In this document: in pieces, positions 35,966 to 44,612 of the stretch | Layout: every line of letters begins with the position of its first letter | Numbering within the stretch: position 1 is the first letter of the stretch | Assembly: GCA_037189845.1 (NCBI GenBank) | Contig: JBBCIS010000003.1 | Coordinates: 620,001-684,000 of the forward strand | DNA: 64,000 nucleotides | Source of the DNA: JAMLHH01 sp037189845 | Lineage (GTDB): Bacteria; Bacteroidota; Bacteroidia; Chitinophagales; JADIYW01 | Reading direction: 5' to 3' | Translations under genes and position numbers: made by a program | The notes under the pieces: model-generated | The model's database searches: none | Seen by the model: only the letters and a program-made list of their open reading frames with translations | What the model was told of the DNA's origin: nothing

Positions 35966-37206
35966 GAATTGGAAAGATAATACAATGTATTGCTTTGATG
36001 TACCTGCAGATATTTTTGTGTAAAAGATTGAATATCCTCTGCTGTGATATCATCATATTGGCTGGCTTCCTGATTGATGAGATCCGCGTCTCCCAGAAGT
36101 TCATAGTATGCCAGACTGATGGATTTATTCAACAGGCTTGCATCTGAAAATCTCATGTATGTCAGCATCTGATTTTTGACTTTTTCCAGCTCAATCTCTG
36201 TTATACCATTTTTTTGAAGTTCGAAAATTTCACCCCAGATACAATTTTTCGCATGTTGAATATCAATACCTTCGTTTACTCTTCCTTCAATGACAAACAT
36301 TCCGGTATCATTGCTGCCGGTGATATAAGCATCTATTTCAGAAAAAATCTCTTGTTCTTTGACCAATCTGTAATGTAATCTGGAGGAGTGTCCGGAAGAT
36401 AAAATATCCGTGATCAGATCACCTTCAAAATATCCTTTTTCTAATCTTCCCGGCATAGCGAATGCAATAATGATCATATTCTGAGGAACATCAGCATAAT
36501 GAGTCAGCTCTCTGGCTTCCGGCTGCGGTAGTTCAGATAGATATTTTACTTCCTGCATTTTTCCTGAAGGTATATCAGAAAACCACTTTTCTGCATAAGA
36601 AAATGCTGTGTCACAGTCAATATCTCCTGCAATTACGACAATGGCATTAGCAGGGCAATAATGTGTCTGATAAAAATCTTTCACATCAGATAAAGCTGCA
36701 TCCTGAATATGCTTCAGATCTTTGCCGATGGTCGGCCATTGATAAGGATGTTGCCGGTAAACCATTCCCCGGATCAGATGCTGAATATCTCCGTAAGGCT
36801 GATTGATATAATTTTCCTTAAACTCTTCAATGACAACTTTTTTTTGAAGCCTCAGAGATTTTGCATTGATATTCAGGTGCTGCATTCTGTCAGATTCCAG
36901 CCAGTAGGGAATTTCTGCGTTCAGAGCTGGTACTATATCATAATAATTGGTGTAATCATTATTGGTAAATGCATTGTTTTCACCACCAGCTTCCTGTAAC
37001 GGACCATCAAAATATGGAACATTTTTAGTGCCCTCAAACATCAGATGTTCAAACAGATGAGCAAATCCTGTCCTGGAAGGATTTTCATGCTTGGCTCCCA
37101 CCTTGTACAAGGTATTAAAAACTACAAAAGGCGTATCTCTGTCAGAATGATGTATAACCGTCAAACCATTATTCAGGACCTTCCTTTCGAAATGAATCTT
37201 AGACAT
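35962..37206 (-). CDS. M16 zinc peptidase, catalytic subunit
   Basis: Protein of 414 residues carrying the M16 inverted zinc motif HLFEH in GFAHLFEHLMFEGT (residues ~45-58), with the distal glutamate ~77 residues later in VVIEEFKENY. The second half is the inactive-like inverzincin domain. Processing peptidase family; in bacteria, such heterodimers degrade peptides. First gene of an operon of four (M16, M16-like, T9SS cargo, membrane protein); no consensus promoter recognised upstream. Confidence 0.92.
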   Translation of the reverse strand: MSKIHFERKVLNNGLTVIHHSDRDTPFVVFNTLYKVGAKHENPSRTGFAHLFEHLMFEGTKNVPYFDGPLQEAGGENNAFTNNDYTNYYDIVPALNAEIPYWLESDRMQHLNINAKSLRLQKKVVIEEFKENYINQPYGDIQHLIRGMVYRQHPYQWPTIGKDLKHIQDAALSDVKDFYQTHYCPANAIVVIAGDIDCDTAFSYAEKWFSDIPSGKMQEVKYLSELPQPEARELTHYADVPQNMIIIAFAMPGRLEKGYFEGDLITDILSSGHSSRLHYRLVKEQEIFSEIDAYITGSNDTGMFVIEGRVNEGIDIQHAKNCIWGEIFELQKNGITEIELEKVKNQMLTYMRFSDASLLNKSISLAYYELLGDADLINQEASQYDDITAEDIQSFTQKYLQVHQSNTLYYLSNS

Positions 37207-37482
37207 AAAAATGTGTGAGCTGTAAAATTACAAAAGGAAATGAAGCTTTCCATCGAAGTTTTCTCTTCAGCAGGATCATAAATATTGAGGTAGCTTACGG
37301 ATAATATTCCGGTGTTTTAAAATTATATACGTTTCTGTACAATAAATCAGATGAAATGACTTTTTTAAATGAAGTTTTCACACTGTATGGATTGTTAAAA
37401 TGTTGTCAATACCCATTAGCGGTTAGAATACATCACCAAAAACAGTTAGATTGCAGTATTATTTATAGGTCAATTTAAAATT

Positions 37483-38934
37483 ATGTCACACGGAGAATAT
37501 TTTGCTGATATTCACATTCACCCAACTATTAAAACTTTTAACTCTGGTCGTCCATATCCCCGTAAAAACCTGTGGGATGATTTTGAACATGTGATAGGAA
37601 AATCAAATCCGGCTAAATATGCTTTTAATAATACACCGGGGCTTGCAAAATACTCTCAGACAAATTTTTATGAACTCTCAAGAGGTAAGGTAAGAGTAGC
37701 AACAGCCTCACTCTATCCTATGGAAAAAGGGTTCCTGCAAATGAGAAATGTTCCCAATCTGGTAGTAAATAAAAAAGCGCAGGACGAAATGATGCAGGTC
37801 ATCAGCGGCTATACCACTGACAGCGTCAAGTATATGCGTGAAACCAATAATTACTTTGCAGATCTGCAGGAAGAATATGATTATCTGATAAAGAATCAGG
37901 GAAAATCTCCGGATGGGAAATATGCTTATAAAGTAGTCAACAATTATCAGGAATTGCAAGATGTATTGACTAAAGACAATACTACATTGGCAATCATCTT
38001 GTCTATTGAAGGCTCTCACGTATTGTGGGATGAAGAAATGACCATAGGAAAACTAAGTATCAGCCAGATGAAAAGAAAGCTGGAAGAACATATCGGAATT
38101 ATAAAATCCTGGGAAGTTCCTCCATTGACAGTAAATCTCAGCCATCACTTTTACAATCATCTCTGCGGGCACAGCAGAAGCTTTGCCGGTGGCTCGAGAA
38201 CGGTATTGAATCAGAATAAGGGATTAGATCTTGGTTTGACCGGCTTGGGAATTAAGGTTCTGAAAGAATATGCCAGTGTGAATAACGGCAAGCGCATCAT
38301 AGTTGATACCAAACACATGAGCGTAAAAGGCAGAATTGAGTATTACAACTGGATTAGGAGCTACAATTATATTTCAGCGACCGATAAAATTCCGATTGTA
38401 TGCAGCCATACAGGAGTGAATGGATTCAAATCCATGGCAGGAAGTACCAGAAAGCCTGACAGCCCGGCAAAATTCAATGAAAAACATTTTAACAGCTGGA
38501 GCCTGAATATCTCTGACGAAGAAATAAAAATTATTCATGAATCCACCGGATTGATAGGAATCATGCTGGATAAGCACAAGCTAGGTGGAGGGCAGTTTTT
38601 CAAAAACCATATCAACGGTGTGACTGATGCAGAAAAAATCAAGGAAGCATACTTAAGAGTATTCTTTGATAATGCCTTCCAGATTGTAAAAGCTGTCGGC
38701 AACGAAACAGGATGGAACTGCATTGCAATAGGTTCTGATCTGGATGGCGCCATTGAGCACGCTGACCCGTACGACAAATGTTCTACTTACCCTCAGATGT
38801 ATCAGGACATGATAGAATTTTTAGATCGTACCAAATACGGTAAAACGGTATGGTACAATCAGAAACCCGAAGAAATGGTGGACAAAATCATGAGAAAAAA
38901 CACCATGGACTTCTACGAAAGACATTTTGTATAG
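37483..38934 (+). CDS. Membrane dipeptidase-like metallohydrolase (M19 family)
   Basis: Protein of 483 residues with amidohydrolase-type features: FADIHIHP at the N terminus (a first pair of metal-binding histidines), SIEGSHVLW, VNLSHHFYNHLCGH, PIVCSHTGV and GSDLDGAIEH near the C terminus, the last equivalent to the GSDFDG signature of M19 dipeptidases. No signal peptide. The family cleaves dipeptides, some with D-residues. Substrate unknown. It stands alone; the 276 bp upstream show no further gene. Family assignment is fairly secure, exact activity is not. Confidence 0.8.
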   Translation: MSHGEYFADIHIHPTIKTFNSGRPYPRKNLWDDFEHVIGKSNPAKYAFNNTPGLAKYSQTNFYELSRGKVRVATASLYPMEKGFLQMRNVPNLVVNKKAQDEMMQVISGYTTDSVKYMRETNNYFADLQEEYDYLIKNQGKSPDGKYAYKVVNNYQELQDVLTKDNTTLAIILSIEGSHVLWDEEMTIGKLSISQMKRKLEEHIGIIKSWEVPPLTVNLSHHFYNHLCGHSRSFAGGSRTVLNQNKGLDLGLTGLGIKVLKEYASVNNGKRIIVDTKHMSVKGRIEYYNWIRSYNYISATDKIPIVCSHTGVNGFKSMAGSTRKPDSPAKFNEKHFNSWSLNISDEEIKIIHESTGLIGIMLDKHKLGGGQFFKNHINGVTDAEKIKEAYLRVFFDNAFQIVKAVGNETGWNCIAIGSDLDGAIEHADPYDKCSTYPQMYQDMIEFLDRTKYGKTVWYNQKPEEMVDKIMRKNTMDFYERHFV

Positions 38935-39281
38935 AATTTCTGTACAAATTAAAATATTGTGTTGAGTCTCCTTTGTGGCTTTGGATATTTAGATTATTAA
39001 GTAAAAGAGTCGCAAAGGTTACATAAAGGAATCTCAGAAACATACACCAGCTATCTGATTGTAAAAGATATAATTCCAATATATCATAAATTGGTTTTTA
39101 AGACTGATAATTATAAATTCTGCCATACAAAACCACTTGATATTGACCGGAAATAAATTTCTTATTGCCAGAAACATCTTGCAATTCCTGTATATGTCAG
39201 GATCACTATTCACTTATATTTAAAACGTGAATAGTTATTATTTTTTTTATTCTCCGTATTTTTAGCAAAATTCTTCGATAA
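38935..39281. other. 347-bp gap with inverted repeats
   Basis: No gene seen. It contains a motif pair at 38970-38982 and 39009-39027 related to 23615-23636, and a perfect 9-bp inverted repeat at 39205-39235 near the promoter of the acyl-CoA dehydrogenase gene. Confidence 0.6.
39205..39235. promoter_or_regulatory. Inverted repeat, candidate operator
   Basis: ACTATTCAC (39205-39213) and GTGAATAGT (39227-39235) are a perfect 9-bp inverted repeat with a 13-bp spacer. The right arm overlaps the -33 area of a possible promoter with near-consensus TATTTTTA at 39257-39264. It might bind a fatty-acid-type repressor, though no such regulator is nearby. Confidence 0.35.
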
Positions 39282-40493
39282 ATGTTTTCAACTATTAAAC
39301 TAAAAAGAACTGCATATCAGACAGAGGAACATGAGATGATCAGAGAGACATGTCGTCAGTTCATAGAAAGAGAAATTACTCCTTACCATGCACAATGGGA
39401 AGAAGATGGTCAGGTAAGCAGGGAAGTATGGCTTAAAGCGGGAGAAACAGGATTATTGTGCCTGGATGTTCCGGAACAATACGGAGGCGCAGGGCTGGAC
39501 TTCTCTTTTTGTGCTTTGATCACTGAAGAAATCTCTAAACATGGCTACACTGGTCCCGGCTTTTTCTTACACTCAGATATTGTAGCTCCTTATATAATTG
39601 ATTACGGGACAGAAGAACAAAAGCAGCAATGGCTTCCTCTGATGTGTACTGGTGAAGTAATTACTGCTATCGGTATGACAGAGCCAAGCTGTGGAAGTGA
39701 CTTACAGGCACTTCGCACTACCGCAGAAGACAGAGGCGATCACTATGTTATCAACGGTCAGAAAACATTTATCACCAATGGTTATATGAGTGATATGGCT
39801 ATTATCGCTGCCAGAACTATTATCGACGGCAAAAACCACGGCATCAGCTTATTCATCATTGAATCTACCCGTGAAGGTTATTCTAAAGGTAAACCATTCA
39901 AAAAAGTAGGGATGAAAGCTCAGGACACTTGTGAGCTTTTCTTTGAAGATGTAGTGATTCCTAAAGAAAACCTTTTGGGACAAGTTGGTAAAGGCTTTGC
40001 CTATATGATGCAAAAACTAGGAAGAGAACGCATGTCAGTAGCTTTGATGGCAAGTGGCGGCGCTGAAGGTGCTATCGAAAACACCATCCAGTACACTATG
40101 GACAGAGAAGCATTCAGGCAGCCTATTGCTGGTTTTCAGAATACTCAATTTAAATTAGCAGAACTGGCAACCAAACTTCAGATCCACCAAACATTCGTAG
40201 ACAGATGTGTTGAATTGTATGTAGCAGGTGAATTGACAGCAGAAACAGCTTCTATGGCTAAATATTCATGTACTGATATGCATCAGGAAGTTGTAGACGA
40301 ATGCTTGCAATTGCACGGAGGCTACGGATATATGTGGGAGTACTTTGTAGCAAGAGCTTATGCTGACAACCGTGTCGCCCGTATCTATGCCGGCACCAAC
40401 GAAATCATGAAATTATTGATTTCCAGAGGATTACTGAAAGAATACTTCGATCAGGAGAAAGCAAAAAGAGCTGTTGCAAAGGCACAAGCATAA
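39282..40493 (+). CDS. Acyl-CoA dehydrogenase (long-chain type)
   Basis: FAD-dependent enzyme for the first step of fatty-acid beta-oxidation, 403 residues. FAD-binding motif IGMTEPSCGSDLQ, then RIYAGTNEIMKLL near the C terminus. The YAGT lacks the glutamate used by medium-chain enzymes, as in the long-chain/isovaleryl subfamily, in which the base sits elsewhere; E266 in IENTIQYTMDREAF aligns roughly with that place (inference). Solitary gene. The terminator at 40517-40551 follows. Confidence 0.9.
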   Translation: MFSTIKLKRTAYQTEEHEMIRETCRQFIEREITPYHAQWEEDGQVSREVWLKAGETGLLCLDVPEQYGGAGLDFSFCALITEEISKHGYTGPGFFLHSDIVAPYIIDYGTEEQKQQWLPLMCTGEVITAIGMTEPSCGSDLQALRTTAEDRGDHYVINGQKTFITNGYMSDMAIIAARTIIDGKNHGISLFIIESTREGYSKGKPFKKVGMKAQDTCELFFEDVVIPKENLLGQVGKGFAYMMQKLGRERMSVALMASGGAEGAIENTIQYTMDREAFRQPIAGFQNTQFKLAELATKLQIHQTFVDRCVELYVAGELTAETASMAKYSCTDMHQEVVDECLQLHGGYGYMWEYFVARAYADNRVARIYAGTNEIMKLLISRGLLKEYFDQEKAKRAVAKAQA

Positions 40494-40516
40494 CATTTGT
40501 AACAAAATATAATCAT

Positions 40517-40551
40517 GGCTGTCTGAGCAATCGGGCAGCCTTTGTTTGTTT
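40517..40551 (+). terminator. Terminator of the acyl-CoA dehydrogenase gene
   Basis: A 7-bp stem (40517-40523 with 40534-40540, including one G-T pair) followed by a run of T broken by single G residues. Position is 23 bp past the stop codon. Confidence 0.7.
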
Positions 40552-40630
40552 TTATGGCGGCTCCTTCGGATCGTGCTATGCACTTATATTTCCGTTCCAC
40601 TGCAATATCGCTTCTATCACTGCCGCAATG
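40551..40630. repeat. Structured intergenic element, copy 2
   Basis: Related in reverse orientation to 32119-32193. It is bounded by GCGGC (40557-40561) and GCCGC (40622-40626) and shares the CTATC...GCCGC end and the TAT-pyrimidine centre. Both copies lie between convergent genes (acyl-CoA dehydrogenase and DUF2851 here). Identity is low, so it is an old or fast-changing family. Confidence 0.5.
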
Positions 40631-40769
40631 CATACGCAACCGAAATCTTGATTTGCGATTTTTGATTGATAATTAAATAGCATCCATAATGTAGTGTGTA
40701 ATCACTAAGTTTACCGAAACATTGTGTATATCACCTGTTGTCAAAAAAAGCCGGCTGCAGATAAAAAAC

Positions 40770-42086
40770 TTACACATAAGCCTCCCGATATTCTTCGTAA
40801 ACAAAAGGTTCCCGGATCTGGTATGAAGGAGGTTGAATGATCTTATTCCCGATCTGACAATTCAGACATCTTTTCTGATCACAATACTCATTTTTCAGCT
40901 GCAACAAACCCTGGCTATCCAGCGCATGTTGATTTTCCAATCCGGACTCCTGCATCGTTTTAGTAACTTTGTTCTTCTCTGCGGGAAGAGATCCAAGAAT
41001 ATCCAAAGCTTTTTCAGTCCATATATGATCATCCGTATATCTACCGTATGCTATCATCATCGGTACAGATATATTGATAACAAGCCGTTGGGCAAAATCC
41101 AGAGAAATCCCTTTCTCTTTTGAAATTGATGTCCGTTGTAAAAGATAATGTTTATCCCAGAATGTATTTAAAGAAATTGATGTGACTGCGCCGATAAAGT
41201 CTTTCTCATTCAGAATCAGCTGAAATATCGAGCGGTGCTCCTCCAGAAGCTTAGCAAGTTGTGCAAGCTTCAGAGTAGGAAAGCTTGCGGGTCGTCCCAT
41301 CTTCCACTTCCACCACTGAGGTTCCAGCGGTTGAAGCTCCCATTTATTGCGATAATGTTCAAACTGATATAACAAATTCAGCAAATAAGTATCTTCGTTG
41401 GATATATTTTTCAGAAAACCGGCACAACCCATCAGCAATGCAGTAACTCCGTCCTGTTCGTGTTGAATTTTTGATAACCATTGTATAGGGACGCGTGTTG
41501 CTAACTCCTGAAAAGATTCGCTGTTAGAACCTACTCCGAAATATCTGCTGAGCCAGATAAATGCAACCTGCTCAAAGTCATTATTGAATTGCTGCAGGAG
41601 ATTTTCGATCTTGCCGACTTTGGATTCCAGCCGTTCTATTGCCAGCCGGTGCATATACATCCGGATAATCGAAGTATCTATACCTGCAATCAAATGTTGG
41701 CAGGGAAGAATAGAAGCAGATTCCATCAGGGACAGATATCTGTCGTAAATTGATTTGGGAATCAATCCGGTCAGTTCCAGAGTTGGTATTTTAAGATGAG
41801 TGATTTCTTTATCATGCCTGTAGACTACGTGTAAGATGACGTTTTTGTATTGAGGATCTTTAGTGTGCTGGTGCTTGTCCCAATCACTGGTCTGCACATG
41901 AATTTCTATATGCCCCACCCACAATACGTCTCCTATCTTAACTTTTGCATACAGGAAATCGGGACCATCATTGGAATTAGGTTGACCATAATCTACAATA
42001 TGTACCGGTAGCTGGTCAGTGGTTTGTAACTCTCTGTGATTAAAACGATGGTATTGCCAGACAAAATGTAAAAACTGCTCTTTCAT
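40770..42086 (-). CDS. DUF2851 family protein
   Basis: Protein of 438 residues, typical of a family almost confined to Bacteroidota and relatives. It starts MKEQFLHFVWQYHRFN and has NSNDGPDFLYAKVKIGDVLWVGHIEIHV and SDWDKHQHTKDPQYKNVILHVVY, with conserved acidic and histidine residues that resemble a nuclease-like core. A C-terminal cysteine pair occurs in CDQKRCLNC. The upstream in-frame ATG at 42104 adds six residues not usual for the family. Function unknown; catalytic activity is inference. Confidence 0.85.
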   Translation of the reverse strand: MKEQFLHFVWQYHRFNHRELQTTDQLPVHIVDYGQPNSNDGPDFLYAKVKIGDVLWVGHIEIHVQTSDWDKHQHTKDPQYKNVILHVVYRHDKEITHLKIPTLELTGLIPKSIYDRYLSLMESASILPCQHLIAGIDTSIIRMYMHRLAIERLESKVGKIENLLQQFNNDFEQVAFIWLSRYFGVGSNSESFQELATRVPIQWLSKIQHEQDGVTALLMGCAGFLKNISNEDTYLLNLLYQFEHYRNKWELQPLEPQWWKWKMGRPASFPTLKLAQLAKLLEEHRSIFQLILNEKDFIGAVTSISLNTFWDKHYLLQRTSISKEKGISLDFAQRLVINISVPMMIAYGRYTDDHIWTEKALDILGSLPAEKNKVTKTMQESGLENQHALDSQGLLQLKNEYCDQKRCLNCQIGNKIIQPPSYQIREPFVYEEYREAYV

Positions 42087-42243
42087 GATAAAACGCTTTA
42101 CCATTAAGACTCGTTGTCAACAGATTTTCCATAAAATAATAAGAAGAAAATTAAAATCTTATCTACTCTTTACAGGCAGACAGCTGAGTTTTTCATTCAA
42201 ACGACAGAAAAATCTATACCTGAAAATAGTACAGAAAAGTTGA

Positions 42244-42567
42244 TTACAAGCTGAAGCTCTCTCCACAACTACAGGTACGGGAAGCATTAGGATTATCAAA
42301 GTAAAACCCTTTACCATTAAGCCCTTCGGAAAAATCCAGGGTAGTACCCAAAAGATATAATAAACTCTTAGGATCAACGACGATCTTCATTCCTTTGTCT
42401 TCAAAGATCTCATCACCTTTTTTGAGCTCATTGTCAAAATTCATATTGTACGACAAACCTGAACAACCTCCACTGGTAATGGAAACACGTATAAAATGCT
42501 CTGGTGTCAGGTGATCCTGAATCCAGATTTCTTCTACTCTTGCTTTTGCTTTATCGCTGATGAATAG
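42244..42567 (-). pseudogene. iscA/erpA-type gene copy lacking its start codon
   Basis: Direct duplicate of the gene at 46047-46373, with about nine differences in ~323 bp, all but one codon silent. The reading frame is intact from codon 3 to the stop, including the GGCSGL and CSCGESF cysteines. However, the ATG and part of the -7 box are gone through a 12-bp deletion: TTTGTAGTATGA in the right copy is absent here at ~42565/42566, and codon 1 reads TAA. The upstream sequence still resembles the right copy for ~25 bp. The best remaining start (an internal ATG) would omit the first conserved cysteine, so it is presumed dead. Confidence 0.85.
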
Positions 42568-42813
42568 TTAGTAATTAAACTGATACACTTTTACTGCTTA
42601 AATTCGTCACATTAGTATTTACAACTTGAACGTTACATGCAATCATTTCCTACTCAATTAGATAGCCCCTTTCTTTCAATAGTGAAGAAACTTTTGATTA
42701 GCACTTAGCTACACACATTGAAATTCATTCTACAAAAAACTTCCAGAATTTGTAAATAGAGCGTACTATTGTTGTTGGAACAATTCAATTCATGAATTTC
42801 ATCATTTAAAATT

Positions 42814-43578
42814 ATGCATGTACTTTCTTCTTTCCAGCTTTCGGGCAAAACGGCATTGGTGACGGGTTGTGACAAGGGAATTGGTAAAGCATTAGCACTG
42901 GCTTTGGCAGAAGCTGGGGCTGATATTGTGGGCGCATCGCGGACCCTAAAGCAGGGAAGTTCAATTGAGCAAGAAGTACAAGCTTTGGGTCAAAAATTCT
43001 TCCCTTTTCAAGTGGATTTAGAAGATCGAAACGATATTTATTCTTTCATTTCGAAGGTAAAAGCACTCCATCAAATCGATATTCTAGTCAACAACGCTGG
43101 CACTATCATGCGTGCGCCTGCGGCAGAACATTCGGATGAATTTTGGGATAAAGTTCTGAAAGTCAATTTAGATGCCGCATTTATTCTCACCAGAGAATTC
43201 GGCAAAGAAATGATAGCCAATGGCAAAGGAAAAGTAGTTTTTACTTGCTCGATGTTGTCCTACCAAGGCGGAATCAACGTTCCGGGCTATACGGCGAGCA
43301 AATCGGCGGTTGCTGGTTTGGTAAAAGCATTTGCCAATGAATGGGCATCAAAAGGAGTGAATGTGAATGGAATCGCGCCAGGCTATATTGCCACAGACAA
43401 CACCCAAGCATTGCAAGACGATCCGGTTCGAAGTAAATCTATCATCGATCGAATTCCTTCGGGAAGATGGGGCAAGGCCGAGGACCTAAAAGGCGCAGTC
43501 GTATTTTTGTGCTCCGATGCCTCCGACTATATCCAAGGCACCATTCTCAATGTAGATGGCGGATGGATGGGTCGTTAG
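42814..43578 (+). CDS. kduD: 2-dehydro-3-deoxy-D-gluconate 5-dehydrogenase
   Basis: NAD-dependent short-chain dehydrogenase that reduces the 2,5-diketo-3-deoxygluconate made by KduI to KDG. The 254-residue product has the Rossmann motif TGCDKGIG (residues ~17-24), NNAGTI, the catalytic serine region SMLSYQGG and YTASK (Tyr-Lys), and the C terminus CSDASDYIQGTILNVDGGWMGR, typical of KduD. First of a kduD-kduI-transporter set flanked by the two iscA copies. No promoter of the TAnnTTTG type was seen upstream, in contrast with the native genes around it. Confidence 0.93.
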   Translation: MHVLSSFQLSGKTALVTGCDKGIGKALALALAEAGADIVGASRTLKQGSSIEQEVQALGQKFFPFQVDLEDRNDIYSFISKVKALHQIDILVNNAGTIMRAPAAEHSDEFWDKVLKVNLDAAFILTREFGKEMIANGKGKVVFTCSMLSYQGGINVPGYTASKSAVAGLVKAFANEWASKGVNVNGIAPGYIATDNTQALQDDPVRSKSIIDRIPSGRWGKAEDLKGAVVFLCSDASDYIQGTILNVDGGWMGR

Positions 43579-43604
43579 AATTTCAACCTTTAAAACAACA
43601 CTAC

Positions 43605-44435
43605 ATGGAAATAAGATTCGAAAACAGCCCCAAAGAAACGGCGTCAATGAACACACAGTCTCTGCGTGAGACTTTTCTGATAGAAGATTTAATGAAAGAT
43701 GACTGCCTCCAATTGACTTATTCTCATTATGACAGGGTCATTGTAGGTGGAGCTAAACCTGTTTTAAATACTTTGCAACTCGACAATCCTGCTGAACTGC
43801 GTGCAGAATTCTTTTTGGAAAGAAGAGAAATGGGTATTATCAACGTTGGCGCAAAAGGAATCATAGAAGCGGATGGAGTTGTTTTTGAATTGGGAAAACT
43901 CGATTGTGTTTACCTAGGAAAAGGAACGAAAACTGTATCTTTTAAAAGCGCCAACAGCAACGAGCCAGCTGTATATTATATACTTTCTGCTCCGGCGCAC
44001 AAAGAATATCCAACTCGATTATTGCCTAAAGAACAAGCTTCGCCTATGAGTATTGGCGCAATAGAAACGTCAAACGAACGAACCATTTACAAATACATTC
44101 ATGCAGAAGGTATACAAAGTTGTCAGTTGGTCATGGGACTCACTGTTCTAAAAACAGGTAGTGTTTGGAACACCATGCCCGCACATACGCATACGAGAAG
44201 AATGGAAGCCTACTTCTATTTTGACTTACCCGAGCAGCAAAGGGCTTTTCATTTTATGGGTCAACCTACCGAAACCAGACATTTGGTAGTAGCCAATCAT
44301 CAGGCGGTTATTTCTCCTCCCTGGTCTATACACAGCGGTTGCGGTACGAGCAATTATTCTTTCATCTGGGGAATGGCAGGCGAAAACTCCAATTATACCG
44401 ATATGGACATGGTGGCAATTGGCGAAATGAAATAA
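43605..44435 (+). CDS. kduI: 4-deoxy-L-threo-5-hexosulose-uronate ketol-isomerase
   Basis: Zinc isomerase of uronate breakdown: converts 5-keto-4-deoxyuronate, released from pectin or similar polysaccharides by lyases, to the KduD substrate. The 276-residue product has the cupin metal motif in AHTHTRRMEAYFYFDLP (residues ~194-210) and ISPPWSIHSGCGTSNYSFIWGMAGEN. The longer frame starting at 43467 overlaps kduD and is rejected; the ATG at 43605 lies 26 bp after the kduD stop. A complete pathway would also need KDG kinase and aldolase, not found here. Confidence 0.94.
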   Translation: MEIRFENSPKETASMNTQSLRETFLIEDLMKDDCLQLTYSHYDRVIVGGAKPVLNTLQLDNPAELRAEFFLERREMGIINVGAKGIIEADGVVFELGKLDCVYLGKGTKTVSFKSANSNEPAVYYILSAPAHKEYPTRLLPKEQASPMSIGAIETSNERTIYKYIHAEGIQSCQLVMGLTVLKTGSVWNTMPAHTHTRRMEAYFYFDLPEQQRAFHFMGQPTETRHLVVANHQAVISPPWSIHSGCGTSNYSFIWGMAGENSNYTDMDMVAIGEMK

Positions 44436-44612
44436 CCAGGGATGGAAATTAACCTAAAAGTGCAGCGAGTTCATGATGGCAGAGCAATAAGGGGCGCAAG
44501 TCGAAAAGCCTTTCCAGCATCGAAAATTAGTTAAGATCGGCGACGAATCTCATTGAAAAAATTGAGCAAGCCTTAAAAATCTCTTTTAAAATAATCGATT
44601 TAATCCAAAGAA
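44436..44612 (+). other. Gap of 177 bp inside the cassette, possible gene remnant
   Basis: The sequence is less AT-rich than other gaps and carries fragments that read like coding DNA (an ATG at 44446 gives ~30 residues before a stop). It may be a degraded reading frame between kduI and the transporter. I recognise no protein in it, so this is only a possibility. Confidence 0.3.

Noticed and set aside
42718..42800. Inverted repeat TGAAATTCAT / ATGAATTTCA upstream of kduD as a regulator site
   Set aside because: The arms are ~70 bp apart in very AT-rich DNA and there is no promoter match to relate them to; chance cannot be excluded.
43467..43604. N-terminal extension of KduI within kduD
   Set aside because: The translated segment is the shifted-frame shadow of the kduD 3' end (arginine-rich, unlike KduI); the family start fits the ATG at 43605.
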